Assembly: GCA_963205265.1 (NCBI GenBank)
Contig: CAUJJI010000036.1
Span: 1 to 64,000, forward strand
Reading direction: 5' to 3'
Length of the DNA stretch: 64,000 nt
Source of the DNA: Pseudomonadota bacterium
GTDB lineage: Bacteria; Pseudomonadota; Alphaproteobacteria; Sphingomonadales; Sphingomonadaceae
A program made the position numbers and the translations under genes. The notes under the pieces are model-generated. The model was not told the DNA's origin. It was given only the letters and a program-made list of their open reading frames with translations, and made no database searches. Positions 44,755 through 56,542 of this stretch are shown in pieces; within the stretch, counting starts at the first letter, position 1; every line of letters starts with the position of its first letter.

Positions 44755-46017
44755 TCAGCGGTCCGGCTCGCTCCATTTCTCGGCGGCGAGGTTGCGCTGG
44801 CGCATGCGCAAGAGCAACCCCAGTGCGACACCGACGCCGATTGCGACGGTTAGATCGGCAAGCACCGTCAGCACCAGTGTCAGCCCAAGCAGCATGCGAT
44901 CGGGAAGTGGGGCAGAGAGATAGGTCCGCCACTTGTGCGGTTCGCTCATGTTCCAGGCGGTCGAAAGCAGGAGGGCGGCGAGCGCCGGCAGCGCGAGGAA
45001 CCCGGCGAGCGGTGCGGCCAGCATCATCACCAGCAGGATCGTCACGGCATGGACCAGACCCGCCACCGGGGTCTGGCCGCCGGCCCGGACATTGGTGGCA
45101 GTCCGCGCAATGGCGCCGGTAGCGGGCAAGCCGCCGAACAACGCCGATCCGATGTTAGCCCAGCCCTGGGCAAGCACTTCGGCGTTAGGCCTGTGGCTGC
45201 CGCCGATCAGGCGGTCGGCGACCATTGCCGAAAGCAGCGATTCGATTGCCGCCAGAAATGCGATGACCAGCGCCGAAGGCAGCAATTCGCTGATCCGGGC
45301 GAGGCTCACCACCGGCGCAGCGGGTAGCGGAAGGCTGCTGGGCAACGCACCATAGCTCGACGCGATCGTCGCAACCGGTAGCTCCAGCAGGACGACGGTG
45401 CCCGAAACCAGGGCCATCGCCACGACCAGGCCTGGAAATTTCGGAAATGCGCGGCGCAGGACGACGATCAGCAGCAGCGCGACCAGGCCAATTCCCACGG
45501 CGCTCCAGTTCACCGATTCCCTTGCTGCCCACAGCGCCTCGGCCTTCTCGAGGAATTCAGCCGGGACCGGACCGGTGGCAAGTCCAAGGAGGTCCTTCAG
45601 CTGACTGGTGGCGATGATGATGGCGATGCCGATGGTGAAGCCGTTGACGACGGCCTCCGGGACATAGGCGACCAGGTTTCCGGCGCGCAGCCAGCCGGCC
45701 AGAAGGAGAATGGCGCCGGCCATCAGAGTGGCAAGCACCAGCCCGTCGTAGCCATGTTGCGCGATGATCCCATAGACGATCACGATGAAGGCACCGGTCG
45801 GCCCGCCGATCTGCACCCGGCTCCCGCCCAGAAGCGAGATCAGAAAGCCGCCGACGATCGCGGTCACGAGCCCGGTGGCCGGCGCTGCTCCCGAAGCGAT
45901 GGCGATGGCGATGCTCAGCGGCATGGCGACCATGGCCACGGTCACGCCGGCGATCAAATCGGCACGCAGCTGCGCAGCCGAATAGGCTTGCATCGTCGTT
46001 ATCAGCTTCGGCTTCAT
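44755..46017 (-). CDS. SulP family anion transporter lacking a STAS domain
   Basis: LRADLIAGVTVAMVAMPLSIAIAIASGAAPATGLVTAIVGGFLISLLGGSRVQIGGPTGAFIVIVYGI; ends soon after the last TM. Confidence 0.92.
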   Translation of the reverse strand: MKPKLITTMQAYSAAQLRADLIAGVTVAMVAMPLSIAIAIASGAAPATGLVTAIVGGFLISLLGGSRVQIGGPTGAFIVIVYGIIAQHGYDGLVLATLMAGAILLLAGWLRAGNLVAYVPEAVVNGFTIGIAIIIATSQLKDLLGLATGPVPAEFLEKAEALWAARESVNWSAVGIGLVALLLIVVLRRAFPKFPGLVVAMALVSGTVVLLELPVATIASSYGALPSSLPLPAAPVVSLARISELLPSALVIAFLAAIESLLSAMVADRLIGGSHRPNAEVLAQGWANIGSALFGGLPATGAIARTATNVRAGGQTPVAGLVHAVTILLVMMLAAPLAGFLALPALAALLLSTAWNMSEPHKWRTYLSAPLPDRMLLGLTLVLTVLADLTVAIGVGVALGLLLRMRQRNLAAEKWSEPDR

Positions 46018-46117
46018 GTCCCGCCCCCCGTGTCATTTCAGGATTGGACGATGCAGTGCTGATCGGTCTCTCAGCAAGGAGGGAATTCCCGTAGGCGCGG
46101 TCCTGGCGCCGCCGCTT

Positions 46118-47710
46118 TCAGTCGCGCACCAATGCCTTCAGAGTCTCGATGTGGTCGGCTTCGTGCGCAGGTTTGTCCGTGCGGATGCGATTGATGCGGG
46201 GAAAGCGCATGGCCAGCCCGGACTTGTGGCGCTTGCTCAGATGCACCGAATCGAATGCGACTTCGAGCACGAGACTCTTGTCGGTTTCGCGCACCGGTCC
46301 GAAGCGGTTTACCGTATGGTTTCGGACATAACGGTCGAGCCATTTCAGCTCCTCGTCGGTGAAGCCGAAATAGGCCTTGCCCACGGGCAGCAGCTCGGCA
46401 CCTTGATCGGGATCGCCATCCCAACAGCCGAAAGTATAGTCCGAATAGAATGAGCTACGCTTGCCGCTTCCCCGCTGGGCGTACATCAGCACGCAATCCA
46501 CCAGCAGCGGGTCCCGCTTCCATTTGTACCATAGGCCGGTGCGCCGGCCGGCGACATAGGGGCTGTCGCGGCGCTTGAGCATGACGCCCTCGATGGCATC
46601 GTCCCGCGCACGTTCGCGAATGGCGGCGAGCTCGTCGAGGCTGGCGGCTTCGATCACTGCACTCAGGTCAAAGCGTTGTGGATCGAGCCTGGGCAGGAAC
46701 GATTCGAGCAGTGCGCGGCGCTGCACCCAGGATAGGCCGCGGAGATCTTCGCCCTCGACGATGAGCAAGTCGTACAGCCGCACGAAGGCGGGATAGTCTT
46801 CGAGCATCCGCTTCGGCACGGCCTTGCGGCCGAGCCGCTGCTGCAACGCATTGAAGCTTGCCGCGCCGCCTTCCTCGCCGCCTTGGTGACTGCCGCGGAC
46901 CAGCAGTTCGCCGTCGAGCACAGCCGGAATCTGCAGGGCTGCGGCCAGTTCGGGGAAGGTGCCGGAAATATCGTCGCCCGAACGCGAATAGAGCCTGGTC
47001 TCACCCCCGGCATTGACCAGCTGGACGCGGATACCGTCCCATTTCCACTCGGCGACATAGTCGACCATGTCGACGATCGTGTCTTCGAGCGGATGGGCAA
47101 GCATGAAAGGGCGGAACAGCGGCACATTCTCGGCCGATGGCGGAGGCGCCCCGTTCGCTGCCCAATCGAACAGCGGCAGGTACGGGGGGGTCTGGCCGTG
47201 CCAGTATTCCTCGACGTCATCGATCGCGACGTCGAAGGCCAGCGCGAAGGCAAGCTTGGCGAGACGTGCCGAAATGCCGATCCGCATCGCTCCGGTGGCC
47301 AGTTTGAGCAGCGCGAAGCGGCCGTTGGCGTCGAGCCGATCGAGCAACCTTGCAAGCTCGGGCAGCACGCTCGTCCGCGTCATTGCCGAGAGGGCTTCGA
47401 CGGCTTCGGAGACGCTTGGGGGGGCCGGTGGATCGGGGGGCTCCGGCCAGAGCAGGCTGGCGGTTTCGGCAGTATCGCCGACATAGTCGCGCGACAGGGC
47501 GAAGAGCACCGGGTCGATGCGTTCCGTCAGCAGGTTGCGGATCGTGGATGACTTCACCGCCGGGAAATCCAGCCCATCGGTCAGAGCTGCCAATGCCCAG
47601 CCGCGATCGGGATCCGGCGTACTGCGCAGATAGTCGGCGATGAGCTTGAGCTTGCCGTTTCGCGAGCGGGTGTAGACGAGCGAGTCGAGGAGGATGGCGA
47701 ATTCCTCCAT
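46118..47710 (-). CDS. ATP-dependent DNA ligase
   Basis: YVAEWKWDGIRVQLVNAGGETRLYSRSGDDIS (KWDG nucleotidyltransferase motif), MLKRRDSPYVAGRRTGLWYKWKRDPLLVD. Confidence 0.93.
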   Translation of the reverse strand: MEEFAILLDSLVYTRSRNGKLKLIADYLRSTPDPDRGWALAALTDGLDFPAVKSSTIRNLLTERIDPVLFALSRDYVGDTAETASLLWPEPPDPPAPPSVSEAVEALSAMTRTSVLPELARLLDRLDANGRFALLKLATGAMRIGISARLAKLAFALAFDVAIDDVEEYWHGQTPPYLPLFDWAANGAPPPSAENVPLFRPFMLAHPLEDTIVDMVDYVAEWKWDGIRVQLVNAGGETRLYSRSGDDISGTFPELAAALQIPAVLDGELLVRGSHQGGEEGGAASFNALQQRLGRKAVPKRMLEDYPAFVRLYDLLIVEGEDLRGLSWVQRRALLESFLPRLDPQRFDLSAVIEAASLDELAAIRERARDDAIEGVMLKRRDSPYVAGRRTGLWYKWKRDPLLVDCVLMYAQRGSGKRSSFYSDYTFGCWDGDPDQGAELLPVGKAYFGFTDEELKWLDRYVRNHTVNRFGPVRETDKSLVLEVAFDSVHLSKRHKSGLAMRFPRINRIRTDKPAHEADHIETLKALVRD

Positions 47711-47812
47711 TACGCGCCGTCCTGCGCCTGGCCGGGAACCGCGCGCCACCATGCGCGACGCCGCAACGGGTGAACGAGGATCCCGGCTTCCGCCGGGCTG
47801 ACGGGACCCTCC

Positions 47813-48817
47813 TCAATCATCCTCGTCCTCGTAGCCGACCATGGCTAGCGCCCGCGCCTTGCGCTGGTTGAGTTCGCACCAGCGCAGCAGCGCTTCCTCG
47901 CGTCCGTGGGTGATCCAGGTCTCGGCCGGATCGACCTCGGCGATCGTCGCGGTCAGCTCATCCCAGTCGGCATGGTCGGAGATGATCAGCGGCAGCTCGA
48001 CGTTGCGCTGGCGGGCACGCTGGCGCACGCGCATCCAGCCGGAGGCCATAGCCGTGATCGGGTCGGGCAGTCGGCGGCTCCAGCGGTCGGTGAGCGCCGA
48101 GGGTGGGCAGATCACCACCTGGCCGGCAAGGTCGGCCTTGGAGACGTCGGCAACCAGGCGCAGTTCGCCGAGATCGATCCCGAAGCCTTCGTAGAGCCGG
48201 CACATCCGCTCCATCGCGCCATGCAGGAAGATGGGCTCCGCATAGCCCGCGAGACGAAGCTCGGCGATGAGCCGCTGCGCCTTGCCGAGAGCATAGGCAC
48301 CCGCCAGCACGCAGCGATCGGGATTGGCCGCGCGGGTCGTCAACAGGCGAGCGATCTCCTCCTCGACGGGCGGATGGCGGAAGACGGGCAGTCCGAAAGT
48401 CGCTTCGGTGATGAGGATGTCGCAGCGAGTCGGCAGGAACGGCACGCAGGTGGGATCGAGGCGCCGCTTGAAATCGCCGGTGACGATCACGCGCTCGCCG
48501 GCATGTTCGAGCAGGATCTGGGCGGAACCGAGGACATGGCCGGCAGGAAGCCAGGTAGCGCGGACGCCGCCGGGCAGGCTTGTCGTCTCGCCATAGTCGA
48601 CGGGAACGCCGCCGCCGTCCAAGCCGTAGCGCAAGCCCATGATCGCCAGCGTCGGCGGTGTCGCCAGTGTGCGGCCGTGGCCGCCGCGGGCATGATCGGA
48701 ATGGCCGTGAGTGACCAGCGCGAGCTCGACCGGTCGCGCCGGATCGATCCAGCAATCCGCGGGGACAATGCGGATTCCCCAAGGTTCCGGCTGGATCCAG
48801 CCTCGATCGGCACGCAT
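47813..48817 (-). CDS. Ligase-associated MBL-fold DNA exonuclease
   Basis: LVTHGHSDHARGGHG, ILLEHAGERVIVTGDFKR, adjacent to ATP-dependent DNA ligase. Confidence 0.88.
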   Translation of the reverse strand: MRADRGWIQPEPWGIRIVPADCWIDPARPVELALVTHGHSDHARGGHGRTLATPPTLAIMGLRYGLDGGGVPVDYGETTSLPGGVRATWLPAGHVLGSAQILLEHAGERVIVTGDFKRRLDPTCVPFLPTRCDILITEATFGLPVFRHPPVEEEIARLLTTRAANPDRCVLAGAYALGKAQRLIAELRLAGYAEPIFLHGAMERMCRLYEGFGIDLGELRLVADVSKADLAGQVVICPPSALTDRWSRRLPDPITAMASGWMRVRQRARQRNVELPLIISDHADWDELTATIAEVDPAETWITHGREEALLRWCELNQRKARALAMVGYEDEDD

Positions 48818-48896
48818 GCATGCTAAATAGGACGGAGCGGCACAGGGTTCCAGCCGTAGGGTCTGGGGCAGCCATCGTGCACTGGGCCGGCGCAGG

Positions 48897-48934
48897 CCAA
48901 AAGCAAAGCGGCCGCCCCGCGAGGGACGGCCGCC
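48897..48934 (-). terminator. Rho-independent-like terminator after clpA
   Basis: Minus strand: GGCGGCCGTCCCTCGCGGGGCGGCCGCTTTGCTTTTGG. Confidence 0.75.
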
Positions 48935-48954
48935 ATGTGCCGGTTTGCGGCGGG

Positions 48955-51327
<2,373 letters not shown>

Positions 51328-51461
51328 TCAAGGCGCTTTCGTTGAGGAGACCGACTTTCCGTTGCAGGCGGAAAGTATGGGCCGGATTGGATTAACGACT
51401 ACGGAATGTTTCTGATCCCGATATGGGATTGCGTAGCGGCACTTGCGAGAGGCCGCGCCGT

Positions 51462-51680
51462 TCACGCGCTTCTCGGTTTGAATAGCGTTTCGGCTGCCAG
51501 CTTGTGGGCTGCGGCTCTGGCGCGGTGGTCCGCGACGCGGGCGATCTCATCCTCGAGCAAGGCGATGCGCGCGTCCAACTCGTCCAGCGAATAGCTATCG
51601 AGGCTTTCGCCGGCGAGCAGGCTGGCGGCTCCGAGTTTGCCGGGAGCGCCGCTGGGCCGTGGTCGATCGTCGTCGTCCAT
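51462..51680 (-). CDS. DUF1192 family protein
   Basis: LAGESLDSYSLDELDARIALLEDEIARV. Confidence 0.82.
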   Translation of the reverse strand: MDDDDRPRPSGAPGKLGAASLLAGESLDSYSLDELDARIALLEDEIARVADHRARAAAHKLAAETLFKPRSA

Positions 51681-51770
51681 TGCGCTGCAACATCGAATGC
51701 TCGGCGCTTGCTGTCAACCGGTGTGCGAGTTAGTGCCCGTATTTCTATCTATGCGGGCAACGAGGGGTGC

Positions 51771-52772
51771 ATGCCGGCAATCTCTGCTGATGTCATGAGT
51801 GCCGTGGGCTTCGATGCGCCCGGCGGGCCCGAGGTGTTGCGTCTCGAGCAGCTTGCCGTGCCGACGCCGGACGCCGGCGAGGTGCTGGTCAAGGTCGCCT
51901 TCGCAGGCGTCAATCGTCCCGACGTGGCGCAACGGCAGGGCACCTATCCGCCGCCGCCGGGCGCATCGCCGATACCCGGCCTGGAGATCGCTGGCGAAGT
52001 GGTCGCCGTCGGCGAGGGCGTGGACCCGGGCCTTGTCGGCCGCAACGTCTGCGCGCTGGTTTCCGGCGGAGGCTATGCGCAATATTGCCTGGCCAAGGTC
52101 GGGCATTGCCTGCCGGTGCCCGCCGCGTTGCCTCTGGCCGAGGCGGCGGCCCTGCCCGAAACTCTGTTCACGGTGTGGCACAACGTCTTCGAGCGCGGCT
52201 GGGCAAAGGAAGGCGAGACGATCCTCGTCCATGGCGGCACCAGCGGCATCGGCACCATGGCGATCCTGCTCGGCCGGCTGTTCGGGCTCACGGTGATCGT
52301 CACGTGCGGCAGCGCGGAAAAGTGCGCGAAGGCGAAAGCGATCGGCGCTGCCTTTGCGATAGACTACAAGGCCAGCGACTTCGTCGAGGAAGTGAAGCGG
52401 ATCACTGCGGGCAAGGGTGTCCAACTGGTCCTCGACATGGTCGCCGGCGACTATGTGCCGCGCAACCTCAAATGCCTTGCCGAAGACGGCCGCCACGTGA
52501 CGATAGCCGTCCAGGGCGGGGCCAGGGCGGAACTGAACATGGCGGTGGTGATGAGCCGCCGCTACACATTGACCGGCTCGACCCTGCGGCCCCGCTCCGC
52601 CGAGTTCAAGGCGCTGCTCGCGCAGGAGATTGCCCAGAACGTCTGGCCGCTGGTCGAGCAGGGGGAATTGCGCCCGGTCATGGACCGGCGCTTCCCGCTC
52701 GCAGAAGCCGCCGCGGCCCATGCGCGAATGGAATCGGGCGAACACATCGGCAAGATCGTACTGGAGATGTGA
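51771..52772 (+). CDS. NAD(P)H-quinone oxidoreductase
   Basis: VLVKVAFAGVNRPDVAQRQGTYPPPPGASPIPGLEIAGEVVAVG, ILVHGGTSGIGTMAILLG. Confidence 0.93.
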   Translation: MPAISADVMSAVGFDAPGGPEVLRLEQLAVPTPDAGEVLVKVAFAGVNRPDVAQRQGTYPPPPGASPIPGLEIAGEVVAVGEGVDPGLVGRNVCALVSGGGYAQYCLAKVGHCLPVPAALPLAEAAALPETLFTVWHNVFERGWAKEGETILVHGGTSGIGTMAILLGRLFGLTVIVTCGSAEKCAKAKAIGAAFAIDYKASDFVEEVKRITAGKGVQLVLDMVAGDYVPRNLKCLAEDGRHVTIAVQGGARAELNMAVVMSRRYTLTGSTLRPRSAEFKALLAQEIAQNVWPLVEQGELRPVMDRRFPLAEAAAAHARMESGEHIGKIVLEM

Positions 52773-52823
52773 TCGAACGCTCCGACCATGCTATGGCACT
52801 TCGGGGCGGAGGAGGCGACAAGC

Positions 52824-53447
52824 ATGGATGAGCTGGTCCTGCACGAAGATCCGCGCAGCGGGAATTGCTACAAGATCCGGCTGACGGCGGCCCTGTTGGG
52901 TCTGCCGCTCGAGCGGGTCGAATACGACATCATGAACGGCGATACCCGCCGGCCCGAATTCCTTCGTGACGTCAATGCCAATGGCCGCATTCCGGTTTTG
53001 CAGATCGGCACGGGCGACCGGCGGCGCTTCCTTCCGGAAAGCAATGCCGCCTGCTGGTATCTGGCCGAGGGAAGCCGGCTCGTTCCGGACAGCCGCTTCG
53101 ATCGCGCGGACATGCTGCGCTGGATGTTTTTCGAACAGTACAATCACGAGCCGAACGTCGCGACGCTGCGCTTCTGGCTGCAGTTCGTCGGCGAATCGCG
53201 CCTCAGCGAGTACCAGCGCAGCCAGATCATGCCCAAGCGGGCCGGCGGCGAGGCGGCGCTGGCGCTGATGGACGAACATCTCGCCACGCGGGACTGGTTC
53301 GTCGGATCTGATCCGACGCTCGCCGACATCGCGCTCTATGCCTATACGCACGTCTGCGAAGCTGGAGGCTTCCGCCTGCGGGACTACGCGGCGGTTTGCG
53401 GCTGGTTGGACCGCGTCGCCGCGCTGCCCGGCTATGTAGAGATGTGA
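52824..53447 (+). CDS. Glutathione S-transferase family protein
   Basis: SGNCYKIRLTAALLGLPLERVEYD...NANGRIPVLQIG...LPESNAACWYLAEGS. Confidence 0.9.
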   Translation: MDELVLHEDPRSGNCYKIRLTAALLGLPLERVEYDIMNGDTRRPEFLRDVNANGRIPVLQIGTGDRRRFLPESNAACWYLAEGSRLVPDSRFDRADMLRWMFFEQYNHEPNVATLRFWLQFVGESRLSEYQRSQIMPKRAGGEAALALMDEHLATRDWFVGSDPTLADIALYAYTHVCEAGGFRLRDYAAVCGWLDRVAALPGYVEM

Positions 53448-53492
53448 AAAGCTTGCCGGAAGGCGCACTTTGTTCTAGGCCGTGCGGCATAC

Positions 53493-53525
53493 GGCCGCTC
53501 CGCGAAGGGGCGGCCCTTATTGTTT
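53493..53525 (+). terminator. Putative rho-independent terminator after the GST gene
   Basis: GGCCGCTCC-GCGAA-GGGGCGGCC (one G:U pair) followed by CTTATTGTTT. Confidence 0.7.
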
Positions 53526-53571
53526 CAGCCCAAGTTGAATTAACCAGATCAGGTTCTGGCGGAGATTGACC

Positions 53572-54276
53572 GTGACCCAGCCCACCCCGCTGATGCCGCA
53601 TGCGACGGCATCCTGGCTCGTCGACAACACCTCGCTCACTTTCGAGCAGATCGCAGAATTCTGCGGACTGCATATCCTGGAAGTGCAGGCGATGGCCGAC
53701 GATCTCGCCAGCAGCAAGTATACCGGCCGCGACCCGGTCCGTGCCGGCGAGCTGACCATGGCCGAGATCGAGCGCGGCCAGGCCGATTCCGGCTACTCGC
53801 TCAAGATGCAGAAGGCGCCGGTGACGGTCAGCCGCACCAAGGGTCCGCGCTATACGCCGGTGTCGAAGCGGCAGGACAAGCCCGACGGCATCGCCTGGAT
53901 CTTGCGCCACCATCCGGAAATCTCGGATGCCCAGATCGGCAAGCTGATCGGCACCACGCGCAATACCATCGCGGCGATTCGCGATCGCACGCACTGGAAC
54001 ATCTCGAACATCCAGCCGAAGGACCCGGTCACGCTGGGCCTGTGCTCGCAGCGCGAGCTCGATGCGATCGTCGCCAAGGCGGCGAAGAAGGCCGGAGTCG
54101 AAGACGAGGGCGGCGATGACCTGCGCCTGGGCGACGACCGTGAAGCGCTGATCGAGGAACTGCGCGCCGAACGCGAAGCCGCTGCCAAGGCTGCCAGCGA
54201 AGCCGCGCAGGAAGCCGAAGTCCAAGCCTGGCTCGAAGCCAAGCGGGCGGCCGAGGCGGAAGAGCAGAACGGCTGA
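53572..54276 (+). CDS. DUF1013 / TrcR-like cell cycle transcriptional regulator
   Basis: LMPHATASWLVDNTSLTFEQIAEFCGLHILEVQAMADD...GTTRNTIAAIRDRTHWN; GTG start inferred. Confidence 0.88.
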   Translation: MTQPTPLMPHATASWLVDNTSLTFEQIAEFCGLHILEVQAMADDLASSKYTGRDPVRAGELTMAEIERGQADSGYSLKMQKAPVTVSRTKGPRYTPVSKRQDKPDGIAWILRHHPEISDAQIGKLIGTTRNTIAAIRDRTHWNISNIQPKDPVTLGLCSQRELDAIVAKAAKKAGVEDEGGDDLRLGDDREALIEELRAEREAAAKAASEAAQEAEVQAWLEAKRAAEAEEQNG

Positions 54277-54374
54277 GGGAACTGGTGCTGCGCGGGAGCA
54301 GATCTCGCGCTGCGCAAAGCTCCGCGGCTTCCATCGCACTTGCCCTGGGCCCTCCGCGCGTCCACACTGGCGGC

Positions 54375-56069
54375 ATGGATGAGAGGGCCCCAGAGCCCTG
54401 GCGCGAGCGCTATGCGCACCCCTGCGCCTGGGACCAGGAATTTCCGCCGCTGGCGATGACCGAGCTGTTCACGGCTGCGGTCGAAGAGCACGGCGATGGA
54501 CCACTGGTCGATTTCTACGGCCGGCTGTTCAGCTATCGCCAGATGCATGCTGAAGCCCGCGCTTTCGCTGCCGGGCTGCAGCAGCTGGGCATTGCCAAGG
54601 GCGATCGCATCGGCCTGTTCCTGCCGAATGTGCCGATCTACATTCCCGCCTATTTCGGCGCGATGATGGCCGGCGCGACGGCGGTCAATTTCTCGCCGCT
54701 CTACACGGCCGCAGAGCTAGAGGCGCAGGTCGTCGATTCGGGCACGCGGCTGATGGTGACGATCGATGCGCCTGCGCTGCTGCCGACGGCGCTCAAGGTG
54801 CTGCGCGAATCACCGCTCGAGCGGCTGGTGGTCGGCCATCTTGCCCAGATGCTGCCCTTCGCCATGTCGTGGGGCATGCGACTGTTTCGCCGCAGTGAGA
54901 TTTCGCCGGTCCCGAAGGCGCCGGATATCCTCGAATGGCGAGAGGTGCTGTCGGACCAGGAGCCGATGCCCGTGGCGATCGATCCGCTGAACGACCTCGC
55001 CTTGCTGCAATATACCGGCGGCACGACCGGCCGGCCGAAAGGGGCGATGCTGTCGCACCAGAACCTTTCCGCGAATGCCCGGCAGATCGAGGCCATCGAT
55101 CCGCACCGGCACGAGCGCGACATGATCGTCGGGGTGCTGCCCTTCTTTCATGTCTTCGCCAATGCCTGCGTGCTGAACCGGACGGTGGCGAACGGCGGCT
55201 GCATTGCCATGCTGCCGCGCTTCCAGGCCAAGCCGACCTTGGCGGCGCTGGAGCGGACGCGGGCCACGGCCATGCCAGGAGTGCCGACGATGTTCCAGGC
55301 CCTGCTCGACCATCCCGCCTTGGCAGGGACCGATTTCTCGAGCCTGCGGACCTGCATTTCCGGCGGCGCGCCGCTGCCGGCACCGCTCAAGCGCCAGTTC
55401 GAGGCGGAGACGGGGGCCCGGCTGGTCGAGGGCTATGGCCTGACCGAGACGTCCGGCGTCGTCTCGACCAATCCCTACGAGGCCGGCGAAAAGCCGGGGA
55501 CGATCGGCCAGCCTCTCCCGGCCACGCGCTTGCGGCTGCTCGACAAGGAGGACCCGACGCGCGATGCGCCCGCGGGAGAGCCCGGTGAACTGGCGATTCT
55601 CGGGCCGCAGGTGATGCAGGGCTATTGGAACAGGCCCGAAGCTGCGCGCGAAGCCTTCGCCATGCGGGGCGGCGAGCGCTGGCTGCGCACCGGCGACATC
55701 GCGGTGATCGACGCCGACGGCTATGTCCGGATCGTCGATCGCAGCAAGGACATGATCGCCGTCGGGGGCTTCAAGGTGTTCCCGAGCGTCGTCGAATCGA
55801 TGCTGCTGCAGAATCCCGCGGTCAAGGAAGCGCTGGTGATCGGCGTGCCGGATCCTTACCGCGGGGAGATGCCGCGCGCTTTCGTGACGCTGCAGCCCGG
55901 CGCCGAATCGACAGGCAAGAGCCTCGCGGATTGGCTCAACCAGCGCGTCGGCAAGCATGAGCGTGTCGATGAGGTCGTGTTGCGCGACAGCCTGCCCAAG
56001 ACCATGGTCGGCAAGCTCGACAGGAAGGCGCTGCGGGCGGAAGTCGCGGCCGAAGCGGCCAAGGCCTGA
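54375..56069 (+). CDS. AMP-binding long-chain fatty acid-CoA ligase
   Basis: LLQYTGGTTGRPKGAMLSHQN, EGYGLTETSGV, WLRTGDIAVIDADGYVRIVDRSKDMI. Confidence 0.94.
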   Translation: MDERAPEPWRERYAHPCAWDQEFPPLAMTELFTAAVEEHGDGPLVDFYGRLFSYRQMHAEARAFAAGLQQLGIAKGDRIGLFLPNVPIYIPAYFGAMMAGATAVNFSPLYTAAELEAQVVDSGTRLMVTIDAPALLPTALKVLRESPLERLVVGHLAQMLPFAMSWGMRLFRRSEISPVPKAPDILEWREVLSDQEPMPVAIDPLNDLALLQYTGGTTGRPKGAMLSHQNLSANARQIEAIDPHRHERDMIVGVLPFFHVFANACVLNRTVANGGCIAMLPRFQAKPTLAALERTRATAMPGVPTMFQALLDHPALAGTDFSSLRTCISGGAPLPAPLKRQFEAETGARLVEGYGLTETSGVVSTNPYEAGEKPGTIGQPLPATRLRLLDKEDPTRDAPAGEPGELAILGPQVMQGYWNRPEAAREAFAMRGGERWLRTGDIAVIDADGYVRIVDRSKDMIAVGGFKVFPSVVESMLLQNPAVKEALVIGVPDPYRGEMPRAFVTLQPGAESTGKSLADWLNQRVGKHERVDEVVLRDSLPKTMVGKLDRKALRAEVAAEAAKA

Positions 56070-56124
56070 TCTCGCCGCCGGCCGCCGGCACCGTAGCAGT
56101 GTCGGAGAACGGCTGGCTTGTGCC

Positions 56125-56538
56125 TCAGCTCGACGAGCTGGCGAGAATCAGATGCGACTCTGCAGTCTCGACCGCACCCGCCACGATGGCCGGAGCGCGC
56201 GGCGACAGGCGGCCGTCCACCTGGGCACCTTGCTCGATCGTCAGCGCGTCGTAGATCACATCGCCCTGGATACGCGCAGTCCTGAGAATCACCAGTTCGC
56301 GCGTCGCGATCGAGCCGCGGACGATCCCCGCCAGCCGCGCGCTTTCCGCGGTTATCCCGCCGACGATCTCGCTGGTCTCGCCCTGCACGAGGGCCTGGCA
56401 GGAAATGTCGCCCTCGATCGTGCCATCGATGTGGAGGTCGGCCGAGGCGCTGATGTCGCCTTTGATCCGGATATCCGGCCCGAGGATCGAGAAGGTCGCT
56501 CCCCCGCTTGCTCTGCTGGCGCTTGCCCGGCTGGACAT
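56125..56538 (-). CDS. Bactofilin (polymer-forming cytoskeletal protein)
   Basis: SILGPDIRIKGDISASADLHIDGTIEGDISCQALVQGETSEIVGGITAESARLAGIVRGSI. Confidence 0.9.
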   Translation of the reverse strand: MSSRASASRASGGATFSILGPDIRIKGDISASADLHIDGTIEGDISCQALVQGETSEIVGGITAESARLAGIVRGSIATRELVILRTARIQGDVIYDALTIEQGAQVDGRLSPRAPAIVAGAVETAESHLILASSSS

Positions 56539-56542
56539 GGTT

